Assembly (NCBI RefSeq): GCF_003967035.1
Contig: NZ_AP018560.1
Coordinates: 643,001-707,000, forward strand
Reading direction: 5' to 3'
Length of the DNA: 64,000 bases
Source of the DNA: Aerosticca soli
GTDB taxonomy: Bacteria; Pseudomonadota; Gammaproteobacteria; Xanthomonadales; Rhodanobacteraceae
Under the pieces are notes generated by a model. That model did no database searches and was not told the origin of the DNA. It saw nothing but the letters and a program-made list of their open reading frames with translations. A program made the translations under genes and the position numbers. Shown piece by piece: positions 7,672 to 14,297 of this stretch. Numbering within the stretch: position 1 is the stretch's first letter; every line of letters begins with the position of its first letter.

Positions 7672-8232
7672 CTAGCCCAATCCCTGATCGACCCAGTTCC
7701 TGATCGCGGCCCAGACCACCGAGAGCGGCAGCGACATGCCCTCGGCCAGGTCCATGGCCGCATCGAGAATCGAGGTCTCGTCCTCCAGATCGACGTTCCT
7801 GCTGCTGGTCACGGCTTTCCATTGCCGCCACAGTTCGGTGTCCTGGGTCTCGTCCAGGACGGGGTGGCGCCCCTTGCGCTTGGGCAGGCCGAGGATCTCC
7901 CGCCGCAGGGCGACTTCCTGATGGGTCAGGCCATAGAAGCGGCTGACCATCTCCGTGCTGGCCCCCAGCCGCAGCATGCGATCGACCGTGGCGATTTCCT
8001 TCTCCACGTCCTGTGCCTGGTTGAGCAGGCGCTGCAGCACTTCGCGGTTGACCGTGACCGAGCACCACGAGACGCTGGCGTTGGCCAGCACGCTGATCAG
8101 CGCGGGGTGCTTGAGCGCATCCAGCTCGGCCTCGCCGAAGCCCATGGCCTTGCAGCGGCGCAGTTGGCCGTTGCGAAGGTCATACAGCGCCTGGGCAATC
8201 ACGGCCTGGTTGAGCGGATGCGATGTGGACAT
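7672..8232 (-). CDS. DUF2857 / STY4526-type protein, BisC (FlhC-like) candidate
   Basis: A 186-residue protein starting at the ATG at 8230-8232 (MSTSHPLNQAV), with GAGGGAGG upstream; longer frames are non-homologous. The segment RMLRLGASTEMVSRFYGLTH followed by QEVALRREILGLPKRKGRHP resembles the FlhC DNA-binding helix region (RLGARLQML, then GSPPPKGMLP). In ICEclc the gene next to parB/bisD encodes BisC, half of the FlhDC-like activator BisDC that maintains the bistable transfer-competence loop. Family placement comes from reading the sequence; the BisC role is inferred from that resemblance plus order. The gene lies 14 bases after the ParB-like stop. Confidence 0.72.
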   Translation of the reverse strand: MSTSHPLNQAVIAQALYDLRNGQLRRCKAMGFGEAELDALKHPALISVLANASVSWCSVTVNREVLQRLLNQAQDVEKEIATVDRMLRLGASTEMVSRFYGLTHQEVALRREILGLPKRKGRHPVLDETQDTELWRQWKAVTSSRNVDLEDETSILDAAMDLAEGMSLPLSVVWAAIRNWVDQGLG

Positions 8233-8246
8233 GCGGCCTCCCTCGC

Positions 8247-9926
8247 TCACGTCCCGGGCGCCGTGGTGCCGGCTTCCAGGTCCAGCAGACGCCGGGCGAG
8301 GCGCAGCAGCCGAAAGAGCTTGACCAACGCCGTGTCGCTCAAGCGCCTTGCGCCGCTGCCATGGCCTTGGCTCTGGCCGTGCAACAGGGTCGGCAGGTCG
8401 GCGGCGAGCTGCGCGCCGTCCAGGCCCGCTTCGGCGACGGGCTGACCCGTCAGGGAAGTGAGCAGCGTCAGCACCGCGCGGCCGAGCGGCGACGGGGCTT
8501 GGCCGCGGGCGCGGCACGCAAACCCGATGCCATCGGCGCGATCCTCGATGCACTCGTCCAGGCCTGCCTCCCCGGCGATCTCGCGCGCGAACTGCGCGAT
8601 GTGGATGCGCAGCCGATCGGGCGTGTCCAGGCCGGCGTCGATGTACCAGACGTCGGAGATCGGATAGAGTCCGCCGGCTTGCACCGGGATGGACTGCAGC
8701 ACGCTCGCCGAGAAGTCGGGCGGCAGCGCATCGCCCAACTGGTCGGCGACCATGCGCTGGATCGATTGGAGCCGTTCTGTCGTCGGTGCTGGCGAGACGA
8801 TGTGCTCGCGAAGCAGATCGCCCGGTGCGGCCGGCTGGCTTCCCGTGGCCGCTTCGCCAACCGCCGTGTCGTCGTGGCGCAAGGTGGGCTCGGACGCCGG
8901 AGGGCTGGCGGGTGGAGGACCGGCCGCCGCTGCAGGCGTGGCGATGGACGATGCTGCGCCCGGCGGAGTCGGCGTGCCGGCGGTGGGCGAAGGCAACGCC
9001 GGCTGCGCCGCAGGTGGCGTCGGGTCACTGACCAGCGCCCGGTGGCGGCTTTCCGATTCGGTCAGGTCCAGCGCCAGCACGTCGTAGCCGATGCCCAGCA
9101 GCTCGGACATCTGGCCGATCAGCTCGTCTTGCACGCGCTGCGGCGCGAACTCGTCGCCCTGCGTGTCGAACTGCGCCAGCACCTCCTGAAAGAAACTGTC
9201 GAAGTCCAGCGGCAGCGAACGGTCCTTGGCGTAGTGCTCCCAGGTGCGTTTGCAGGCCGTGCGCATGACCGACAGCCGCTCGACCTGGTGGCGCCCCAGG
9301 CCGCCATAGAGCACAGTGGGAATGGCGGGCAGCAGGTAGCGCACCGCGTCGGCCATGCGGGTGATGTGCGACCGCTGGACGGGGAAGCCATCGGCCGCCA
9401 GGCGGCGGGCCAGTTCCGACTGGCTCAGGGCGGCGCCGCTCTCCTGCTCGTAGAACTCCCGTGCTTTCTCGACGCCGAGCGCGCGCTCGATGAACGTGAG
9501 GCCGCCGCGCAGTTCGTTCTCGGCAAGATGCCCGGTCAGCGCGACGATTTCACCGCGCTCCGGCCATGGTCGGAACAGGCACGATATGCGGAAGAAGCGT
9601 TCTTCCTTGGTCTCCGACCAGAGTTCGCGCAGGATCGCCAGTCGCGTGTTGCCGCCGTTGCGGATGATGTAGTGGTCCTCGCCGGGCCTGCGCGTGATGG
9701 CCGGCGCCGCGTCCAGGCCGCGCTCGCGGATGGATGCCTTGATTTCCTCGTAAGCCGGGTTGCGCTTCATGCGCGGGTCATGGTCGTAGGGCCGCAACTG
9801 GTCCAGCGTCACGACCATGGGCGTGTCCGCGATCGGGTCGCTCAAGGCCGTAGCCGCTGGGCCGCTGCGCTCGAAGCCGGCCGCGAGCAGCTTGCCTGCC
9901 ATGTCCTGCGAGGTCATGTCAGCCAT
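8247..9926 (-). CDS. parB: ParB-family ICE protein (BisD candidate)
   Basis: A 559-residue ParB-like protein. The start is the ATG at 9924-9926 (MADMTSQDM), preceded by GAGGGG. The N-terminal ParB/Spo0J nuclease-like domain shows VVTLDQLRPYDHDPR, IRERGLDAAPAITRRPG and IIRNGGNTRLAIL near residues 40-110. A helix-turn-helix region follows (LSQSELARRLAADGFPVQRS). A long Pro/Ala-rich linker leads to a C-terminal domain. It overlaps the upstream small gene by eight bases. In ICEclc the protein at this place, first called ParB, acts with BisC as the BisDC transcription activator. Both a partition and a regulatory role are therefore possible. Confidence 0.88.
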   Translation of the reverse strand: MADMTSQDMAGKLLAAGFERSGPAATALSDPIADTPMVVTLDQLRPYDHDPRMKRNPAYEEIKASIRERGLDAAPAITRRPGEDHYIIRNGGNTRLAILRELWSETKEERFFRISCLFRPWPERGEIVALTGHLAENELRGGLTFIERALGVEKAREFYEQESGAALSQSELARRLAADGFPVQRSHITRMADAVRYLLPAIPTVLYGGLGRHQVERLSVMRTACKRTWEHYAKDRSLPLDFDSFFQEVLAQFDTQGDEFAPQRVQDELIGQMSELLGIGYDVLALDLTESESRHRALVSDPTPPAAQPALPSPTAGTPTPPGAASSIATPAAAAGPPPASPPASEPTLRHDDTAVGEAATGSQPAAPGDLLREHIVSPAPTTERLQSIQRMVADQLGDALPPDFSASVLQSIPVQAGGLYPISDVWYIDAGLDTPDRLRIHIAQFAREIAGEAGLDECIEDRADGIGFACRARGQAPSPLGRAVLTLLTSLTGQPVAEAGLDGAQLAADLPTLLHGQSQGHGSGARRLSDTALVKLFRLLRLARRLLDLEAGTTAPGT

Positions 9927-10188
9927 GGCCGCACCCCTCGCAGTCCCCACGACCGCCGGCCGGCGCCATGCGGGCCTCTCGCTCGGCGCGGCGGATCTGC
10001 GCACGGGCGTTCAATTCGGCCCGGTGGTCACTCGCTGTCGAACTCGTGTAGATCGCCGCGCAGCCGGCCTTGGTGAACTTGAGGTGCCCGCCCGGCGTGC
10101 GCTTGACGTGCCAGCCCTCACCGACCGCGAACTCGATCAGGGCGCGCAGCCGCTTGTGGCCGCGGGCCAGCTCATGTGCGTTCGCCAT
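9919..10188 (-). CDS. Small HicA-like protein between parA and parB (Shi candidate)
   Basis: An 89-residue protein (MANAHELARGHKRLRALIEF) starting at 10188 with GGGAGG upstream. The core GEGWHVKRTPGGHLKFTKAG, then IYTSSTASDHRAELNARAQI, matches the HicA mRNA-interferase fold, including the Gly-Gly-His catalytic signature. The tail is Gly/Arg-rich with two Cys (GDCEGCGHG). It overlaps parA by 17 bases and parB by 8, a tightly coupled block. No HicB antitoxin gene is adjacent. In ICEclc a gene named shi lies between parA and parB and, with parA, slows host division in transfer-competent cells; this gene has the same position. Toxic activity is inferred. Confidence 0.7.
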   Translation of the reverse strand: MANAHELARGHKRLRALIEFAVGEGWHVKRTPGGHLKFTKAGCAAIYTSSTASDHRAELNARAQIRRAEREARMAPAGGRGDCEGCGHG

Positions 10189-11047
10189 GGGGCCTCCCAG
10201 GATCAAGAGGTCGCTGCGGGCGGCCGGATACTTGAGCCAGTCGGTCCTGCCATTGCGGGAACAACTCGCTGGCGAGCGCGCGCATCGTGTCGAGCGCGGC
10301 AGGGGCGACTCTGCCGGGCGGCTGGCGGTGCTCGACCCGATGCACCGGCAGGCCGCGCGTTGCGGCACGTGGATACGCTTCTATGGCCGGCACGTCGGTG
10401 GCGAGCACGCGGATGCCGGCGCTGTCCTGGAACAGGTCGCGCAAGGCCTGCTGGATCAGCCGTGCGTTGGCGGACACCGGGTGGACGCGGTTGATGAGCA
10501 AGTGCAGCGGCGGCGGTTCGATGCCCAGGTGCCGGTACGGCGCAATGTCTTCGAGCAACTGCATGGTGCCGCGCCGCAGCTCGCGTGCCGCGAGGATCTC
10601 CGGCGTGACGGGCGACAGCGCGAGATCGGAGGCGAGCACCGCCATCTCCAGCAGCACGGAACGCGCGCCCTGGGTGTCGATCAGCACCAGGTCGTAGAGG
10701 GGAGCAAGTGCTGGCAGCAGATGCCGCAACCGCAGGCGGCCATCCGGCGCATGCAGCAACAACGTGTTCAGCTCGCCCCGGTGGTCGTCGGACAGCACCA
10801 GGTCCAGGCCCGCGATGATCGTGCGGGACACGAGCTGGCCAAGGTCGCGCTCGTTGAAGGCCAACAGCTCATAGATGCCGCCCGGCGCGCGCTGGGTCAG
10901 TTCGTAGTAGGAGGACAAGGTGGGCTGCACGTCGAGATCGAGCAGCAGCACGCGCAGGCCCGCGTCCGCGGCGAGCCCGCCCAGGTTGGCGGCCGTCGTG
11001 GTCTTGCCGACGCCGCCCTTCGTTGAAATGATGGACACGACCTGCAT
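10172..11047 (-). CDS. parA: ParA-family ATPase of the ICE
   Basis: A 291-residue deviant Walker ATPase. The N-terminus MQVVSIISTKGGVGKTTTAA carries the KGGVGKTT loop; LLLDLDVQPTLSS and LVLIDTQGA are the Walker A' and B regions. Soj-type ParA proteins bind DNA with ATP and work with ParB. In ICEclc-type elements parA also shapes the transfer-competent cell state together with shi. The start at 11047 has GGAGAG nine bases upstream. Its end overlaps the HicA-like gene by 17 bases. It is the second gene of the alpA-led leftward operon. Confidence 0.93.
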   Translation of the reverse strand: MQVVSIISTKGGVGKTTTAANLGGLAADAGLRVLLLDLDVQPTLSSYYELTQRAPGGIYELLAFNERDLGQLVSRTIIAGLDLVLSDDHRGELNTLLLHAPDGRLRLRHLLPALAPLYDLVLIDTQGARSVLLEMAVLASDLALSPVTPEILAARELRRGTMQLLEDIAPYRHLGIEPPPLHLLINRVHPVSANARLIQQALRDLFQDSAGIRVLATDVPAIEAYPRAATRGLPVHRVEHRQPPGRVAPAALDTMRALASELFPQWQDRLAQVSGRPQRPLDPGRPHGERT

Positions 11048-11089
11048 GGCGCTCTCCGGCTGGGAATGGGAAGTCCGCGGGAGAGCGGG

Positions 11090-11302
11090 TCAGGTCCGGT
11101 GGTTGAGGCGCTCGGCGATCCACTGGTCGATTTCGATCGAATCCCAGCCGACAGCGCGCACGCCCAGGCGCAGCGCCTGAGGGAACTGGCGCTTCTTCAT
11201 CAGGTTGTAGATGTGGGCGCGTTTGAAGCCGGACTTCGCTTCGACTTCATCGAGCCGCAGGATGCGGCGCTCGTTCGGCGGGAGTACAGGGGTCTGCGAC
11301 AT
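11090..11302 (-). CDS. alpA: AlpA-family regulator / excisionase-like protein
   Basis: A 70-residue MerR-like winged-helix DNA-binding protein: RRILRLDEVEAKSGFKRAHI, then YNLMKKRQFPQALRLG and WDSIEIDQWIAERL, which is the AlpA pattern. The ATG at 11300-11302 is chosen because AGGAG sits eight bases before it; a GTG three codons earlier is possible. In ICEclc the alpA promoter is the switch point: BisR starts it and BisDC feeds back on it, driving the whole alpA-parA-shi-parB-bisC block. The 118 bases between this gene and the BisR-like gene probably hold that promoter. Confidence 0.88.
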   Translation of the reverse strand: MSQTPVLPPNERRILRLDEVEAKSGFKRAHIYNLMKKRQFPQALRLGVRAVGWDSIEIDQWIAERLNHRT

Positions 11303-11420
11303 GGCGGTCACTCCTGAACGCTCGGTGGCGTTTGTTGGCGTGACCTCTATTCAATAGACCTGGCTGCGGAAAGACATTGCAAATGCAATCTCCGCGATTG
11401 CACATACAAGCTGGATAACC
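11303..11420 (-). promoter_or_regulatory. Candidate alpA promoter region
   Basis: A 118-base AT-richer spacer between the BisR-like gene and alpA (for example TTGCAAATGCAATCTCCGCG and TATTCAATAGACC on the + strand). TGCAA-ATGCAA and GATTGCACATACAAG give short dyads. No single clear -35/-10 pair can be fixed. The role is inferred from position. Confidence 0.35.
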
Positions 11421-12167
11421 TCATGCGCTTGCGCTACGAACGTACCTCTTAGCGTTGGCGAACTTTCCGTTTAAGGTGCGCTCAGTGATGCCCATGGTGC
11501 CGCCGTAGTGGGCGACCAATGCAGAGACAAGGGCCTCCTGCGTTTTGAAGCTGGAATAGGGCACGCCTGAAGGCGACTGGCTCAGCATCAGCGTCAACAT
11601 CCCTCCAATGATGTTGAGATAGGTCGTTTCCGCCCGTTCGCTGATCTCGCATTGCTTGGATGCCAACAGCACCGAGGATTGCTTGAGTAGCGTGTCGTGC
11701 TGCTCCTGCAGTTCTCGCATCTCACGTCGGGCTTGTTCAAGCGCGGCCTGAAGGGCCAGCCGCTCCACGAGGATCGCCTGTCCTGTTTCCATGGTGATGA
11801 AAGGATGCGCCATGCGTTCGCCACGGCTGAACAGAAATCCTGGCCGGTGCTCGGGATAGTGGGTGCGCATCCAGCGTTTTAGATCGACATGGCGAACAGT
11901 CAGATCCAGAGAATTGAGCAGGTTCGGATCATTGAGCGTGATCCCGTTCTTGCCGTAGGGCAGCTCTCCGTTGAGGATGCCGTCATAGATACGTTCCGAG
12001 TGCAGCCGGCACTCATTCCATCGAGGGCAGTTCAGCGACCGAGGCAGGACACGCGGTGACGCGATCGTGGCCAGGATCATCGGGAGATACCGCAGCAACC
12101 CAGCCCATCGGATGGCCGCCTCGATGGGACGATAGAACACCTTTGATGTTGAAATGTCCTTGTGCAT
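11421..12167 (-). CDS. BisR-like ICE regulator candidate (uncharacterised)
   Basis: A 248-residue protein starting at the ATG at 12165-12167 (MHKDISTSKVFYRPIEAAIR), with AGGAG eight bases upstream. It has no motif I can name. A central charged coiled-coil-like stretch (LEQARREMRELQEQHDTLLK) is followed by a C-terminal region ending GGTMGITERTLNGKFANAKR, which could be a helix-turn-helix. GC content is lower than in its neighbours. Position directly upstream of alpA, nearest the ICE end, is where ICEclc carries bisR, founder of a regulator family that starts the competence cascade. BisR identity is inferred from synteny. Confidence 0.6.
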   Translation of the reverse strand: MHKDISTSKVFYRPIEAAIRWAGLLRYLPMILATIASPRVLPRSLNCPRWNECRLHSERIYDGILNGELPYGKNGITLNDPNLLNSLDLTVRHVDLKRWMRTHYPEHRPGFLFSRGERMAHPFITMETGQAILVERLALQAALEQARREMRELQEQHDTLLKQSSVLLASKQCEISERAETTYLNIIGGMLTLMLSQSPSGVPYSSFKTQEALVSALVAHYGGTMGITERTLNGKFANAKRYVRSASA

Positions 12168-12617
12168 GTCTTCGTCTCCTTTCGGGTGCGCTACATCACC
12201 GGCTCCTTTCTTGCCCAAGGGCTGTTGTGTCGTTATGGCCTGCGACGGACGCTTGAGGCGATGCCCTAAGCGAAGGCGGAGGAGGCCATTGGCGTCCGCC
12301 GCAGGTGGCCTTGTCTTGCTTGATATGCAAGAATCGATCAGTTGCCGGCCCATCGAGCGATGAGGACGCAAGCTCGATATTGGCGCTCACGGTACCAGCG
12401 TCATAGGTGGCGCAAAGCCCATCAAGACCGATTTGGTATGGTCTGATATCCAGACGGTTCAAGACCAGCGAGTTGAAGCGTTCGACGCCCCTACGTCCAG
12501 TTGGGGACTGGAAATCAGCGGTTAGTGATGCATCGCTCCACATGCTGATATATCGACAAAGTATCTGCCGCAGTACCAGTGACCCTGCCAGGTTGCCCCA
12601 GCACATAGGAGACGGAG
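12168..12617. other. 450-base stretch without an assignable gene
   Basis: This lies between the BisR-like gene and the divergent DUF305 gene and must hold both promoters. An open frame runs through it on the minus strand (12196-12684), but it overlaps the DUF305 start and resembles nothing known. Base composition is less GC-rich than the chromosome to the right. No clear promoter boxes could be fixed. Confidence 0.5.
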
Positions 12618-13118
12618 ATGGCTGAACATTCCCATGAACATCAACATCACACATCCGGTCAGATGGGTAAGCACGGCCGACCATACGCCAAGTTCTGGGT
12701 GAACATGGTGTTGGGCCTCGTCGTCATGTACTTCGTAATGTTCAGCATGATCGACGGCGCCAGGGACTTCAGAAACAATCTCAACATGCTCTACATGGCG
12801 GTCACTATGTGGGCGCCAATGGGCATCTTCATGCTAGCGACAATGCCCGGCATGTTTCCAAACCGGCGGCTCAATCTCGTGCTGTACGGCTTGTTTGCCG
12901 TTCTCACACTCGGTTCTTTTGCCGCTACCCGTGCTCAAACCGGAATCGGCGATCGACAGTTCATCGCGTCTATGGTCCCGCACCATTCGGGAGCGATCCT
13001 CATGTGCCGCGAGGCGCAGCTCTCAGATCCGGAACTCGTCAACCTATGCCAAGCGATTTCCGATGGCCAGCGCGCGGAGATCGAGCAGATGAACCGGATT
13101 GCTGCACGCCTTCGTTGA
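12618..13118 (+). CDS. DUF305 membrane protein, copper-tolerance type
   Basis: A 166-residue protein with a His-rich start (MAEHSHEHQHHTSGQMGKHG), three hydrophobic segments near residues 27-45, 55-80 and 85-105, then a C-terminal DUF305 segment with the signature FIASMVPHHSGAILMCREA. The paired His, Met and Cys residues suggest metal binding. Such genes usually travel with copper or silver resistance sets on mobile elements. GGAGACGG precedes the start. It is the last gene before the ICE end and, unlike the core genes, points rightwards. The metal and mechanism are inferred from family context. Confidence 0.82.
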   Translation: MAEHSHEHQHHTSGQMGKHGRPYAKFWVNMVLGLVVMYFVMFSMIDGARDFRNNLNMLYMAVTMWAPMGIFMLATMPGMFPNRRLNLVLYGLFAVLTLGSFAATRAQTGIGDRQFIASMVPHHSGAILMCREAQLSDPELVNLCQAISDGQRAEIEQMNRIAARLR

Positions 13119-13408
13119 GGCTGGCTGCCACTACACTGGCGCCGCGTTGCGCTCCGGCGAAGTTAGCCGCAGCGATGTAAAGATGAGTACTTGCGGTGTT
13201 CCGATGCCGGCGGTTGTGTCCTACAGCCGTCCAGGTGCCAGGTAGTCCACGCGACACCACCCCGCGCTGCCTGCGGAGCGAGCGCAAGTCATGATCGTCG
13301 CAAGTTGGAGTTCGATAGCGAACCCGCTCAGCAGCTGGACGCATCAGGCGTAACGACGGGTGGATGGATCATCCTTGGACGCTGGTGGAAGTGGTTGGAT
13401 GAACTTTG
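13119..13408. other. ICE-terminal stretch, no gene seen
   Basis: From the DUF305 stop to the outward promoter I find no credible reading frame, repeat or RNA gene. Confidence 0.5.
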
Positions 13409-13437
13409 TTGCCGAGGGCGAAAAACAAGGCTATAAT
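13409..13437 (+). promoter_or_regulatory. Outward-facing promoter at the ICE end (Pcirc-like)
   Basis: TTGCCG at 13409-13414, a 17-bp spacer and a perfect TATAAT at 13432-13437. It lies about 70 bases inside the att site and points out of the element. In the circular form it would read across the joined att site into whatever lies at the other ICE end. In ICEclc that is the integrase gene, driven by Pcirc. The role is inferred; the promoter boxes are seen. Confidence 0.65.
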
Positions 13438-13505
13438 TGAGTTCTTCGCTGATCACCACAGTGGAGAAAGTGATTGGGAAACAGAGACTTAGCGCTCTAG
13501 TGCAT

Positions 13506-13523
13506 GACTCGTTTCCCGCTCCA
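13506..13523 (+). other. ICE attachment site (element end)
   Basis: GACTCGTTTCCCGCTCCA matches the last 18 bases of the tRNA-Gly gene at 13686-13703 (GTCTCGTTTCCCGCTCCA) at 17 of 18 positions. ICEclc-family integrases recombine at exactly this 18-bp tRNA-Gly 3' end. ICE-type genes lie to the left and ordinary chromosome to the right, so this is the integrase-distal boundary of the element. Confidence 0.82.
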
Positions 13524-13533
13524 GATGCACGTT

Positions 13534-13570
13534 GCAAAGGCCTCGGCGGTTCGCCGGGGCCTTTGCCTTT
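13534..13570 (+). terminator. Rho-independent terminator right of the att site
   Basis: GCAAAGGCC at 13534-13542 pairs with GGCCTTTGC at 13558-13566, with further pairing inside, and CTTTT follows. It probably ended the transcript of the tRNA-Gly gene that the ICE used for integration and now caps the outward ICE promoter. Confidence 0.7.
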
Positions 13571-13584
13571 TGCGCATGGCGGAC

Positions 13585-13613
13585 TTCACAAGCGCGACGG
13601 GTCTGTATATAGT
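13585..13613 (+). promoter_or_regulatory. Promoter of the tRNA-Gly gene
   Basis: TTCACA at 13585-13590, a 17-bp spacer and TATAGT at 13608-13613, with the tRNA beginning 15 bases later. Confidence 0.6.
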
Positions 13614-13627
13614 TTTGGGTTCCTGAT

Positions 13628-13703
<76 letters not shown>

Positions 13704-13730
13704 GGTTTGCAAGCATGGCCCAAAGGGCAT

Positions 13731-13747
13731 CCCCGCGAGGGGTTTTT
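13731..13747 (+). terminator. Terminator after tRNA-Gly
   Basis: CCCC-GCGA-GGGG followed by TTTTT; a short GNRA-capped stem with a U run, between tRNA-Gly and tRNA-Cys. Confidence 0.55.
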
Positions 13748-13777
13748 CGTTTCATGGCGGGGCTGCCCGCCGGCAAT

Positions 13778-13851
13778 GGCCAGGTGGCAGAGTGGTCATG
13801 CAGCGGCCTGCAAAGCCGTGTACGCCGGTTCGATTCCGACCCTGGCCTCCA
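13778..13851 (+). tRNA. tRNA-Cys(GCA)
   Basis: A 74-nt cloverleaf with acceptor stem GGCCAGG/CCTGGCC, an anticodon arm containing CTGCAAA (anticodon GCA), T loop GTTCGATTC, discriminator T and an encoded CCA end. Confidence 0.94.
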
Positions 13852-13922
13852 TTGCCGCCAGCCCAGCCGGGCTTGGCATCCTGAAAGATCCCCTGCATGG
13901 CCCGTGCTAGGATGACGCGCCT

Positions 13923-14223
13923 GCCCGAGTGGTGGAATCGGTAGACACAAGGGACTTGAAGCAGTTTTGAGCCCCGCACCGGGAAACCGGGCGGGTGAAG
14001 CCCGTCAAAGTCGGCGAACGCCCTGGACCATCCGCGCCAACGCCGAGCCAAGCCCGAGTGCATCGGGAAGGTGTAGAGAGCAGACGGCGGGCACCTAAGG
14101 CCGGCAAGGCTAGGGTGAAGGCGTGCTCCAGACCACGAACGGCGCGGCCGGCGGCGAAAGCCGAAGTGGTACGAAAATCCCTCGCCGCAAGGCGTGCCGG
14201 TTCGACTCCGGCCTCGGGCACCA
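13923..14223 (+). tRNA. tRNA-Leu(UAA), split by a group I intron
   Basis: The exons are 13923-13957 and 14174-14223. Joined, they give an 85-nt leucine tRNA: acceptor stem GCCCGAG/CTCGGGC, anticodon arm AGGGA-CTTAAAA-TCCCT with anticodon TAA, long variable arm CGCCGCAAGGCG, T arm GCCGG-TTCGACT-CCGGC and an encoded ACCA. Without removing 13958-14173 the anticodon loop cannot form. The insertion lies directly after U34, the position used by cyanobacterial and plastid tRNA-Leu(UAA) introns. UUA codons probably depend on this tRNA. Confidence 0.95.
13958..14173 (+). ncRNA. Group I (IC3-type) self-splicing intron, 216 nt
   Basis: Exon CUU pairs with internal guide GAG at 13969-13971, giving the U-G pair at the splice site; GAAG/UUUU extends P1. 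P2 is 13973-13995 with a GAAA loop. P3 is GCCCGUC (14000-14006) with 14083-14092. P4 is UCGGCG (14011-14016)/CGCCGA (14041-14046). P6 is CCCGA (14053-14057)/UCGGG (14063-14067). P7 is GAGCA (14078-14082)/UGCUC (14124-14128). P9 is CCAC/GUGG with CGGC-GAAA-GCCG (14152-14163). The final G is 14173. Core words (GCCGAGCCAAGC, GAAGGTGTAGAGA, CACCTAAGGC) match the Azoarcus tRNA-Ile intron as I remember it, while P7 differs by paired changes. No reading frame lies inside. Confidence 0.93.
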
Positions 14224-14297
14224 CCTTTTGGCTCGCTGCTGCGCACGCCGCGCTCCGGGGCATCCGCCCCAGACAGGATGCGCCAAGCGCCGTTCGC

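Noticed and set aside
12196-12684. A 162-codon minus-strand frame between the BisR-like and DUF305 genes
   Set aside because: It overlaps the DUF305 start in antisense, lacks a ribosome-binding site, and its sequence resembles no family I know. It cannot be excluded but is not supported.
13506-13523. Possible truncated tRNA-Gly pseudogene
   Set aside because: Only the last 18 bases match; upstream sequence shows no D or anticodon arm. An att site explains it better.
13923-14223. Possible decayed tRNA-Leu carrying a random insertion
   Set aside because: Both exons are intact and join exactly at the anticodon, and the insert folds into a full group I core with compensating changes relative to a known intron.
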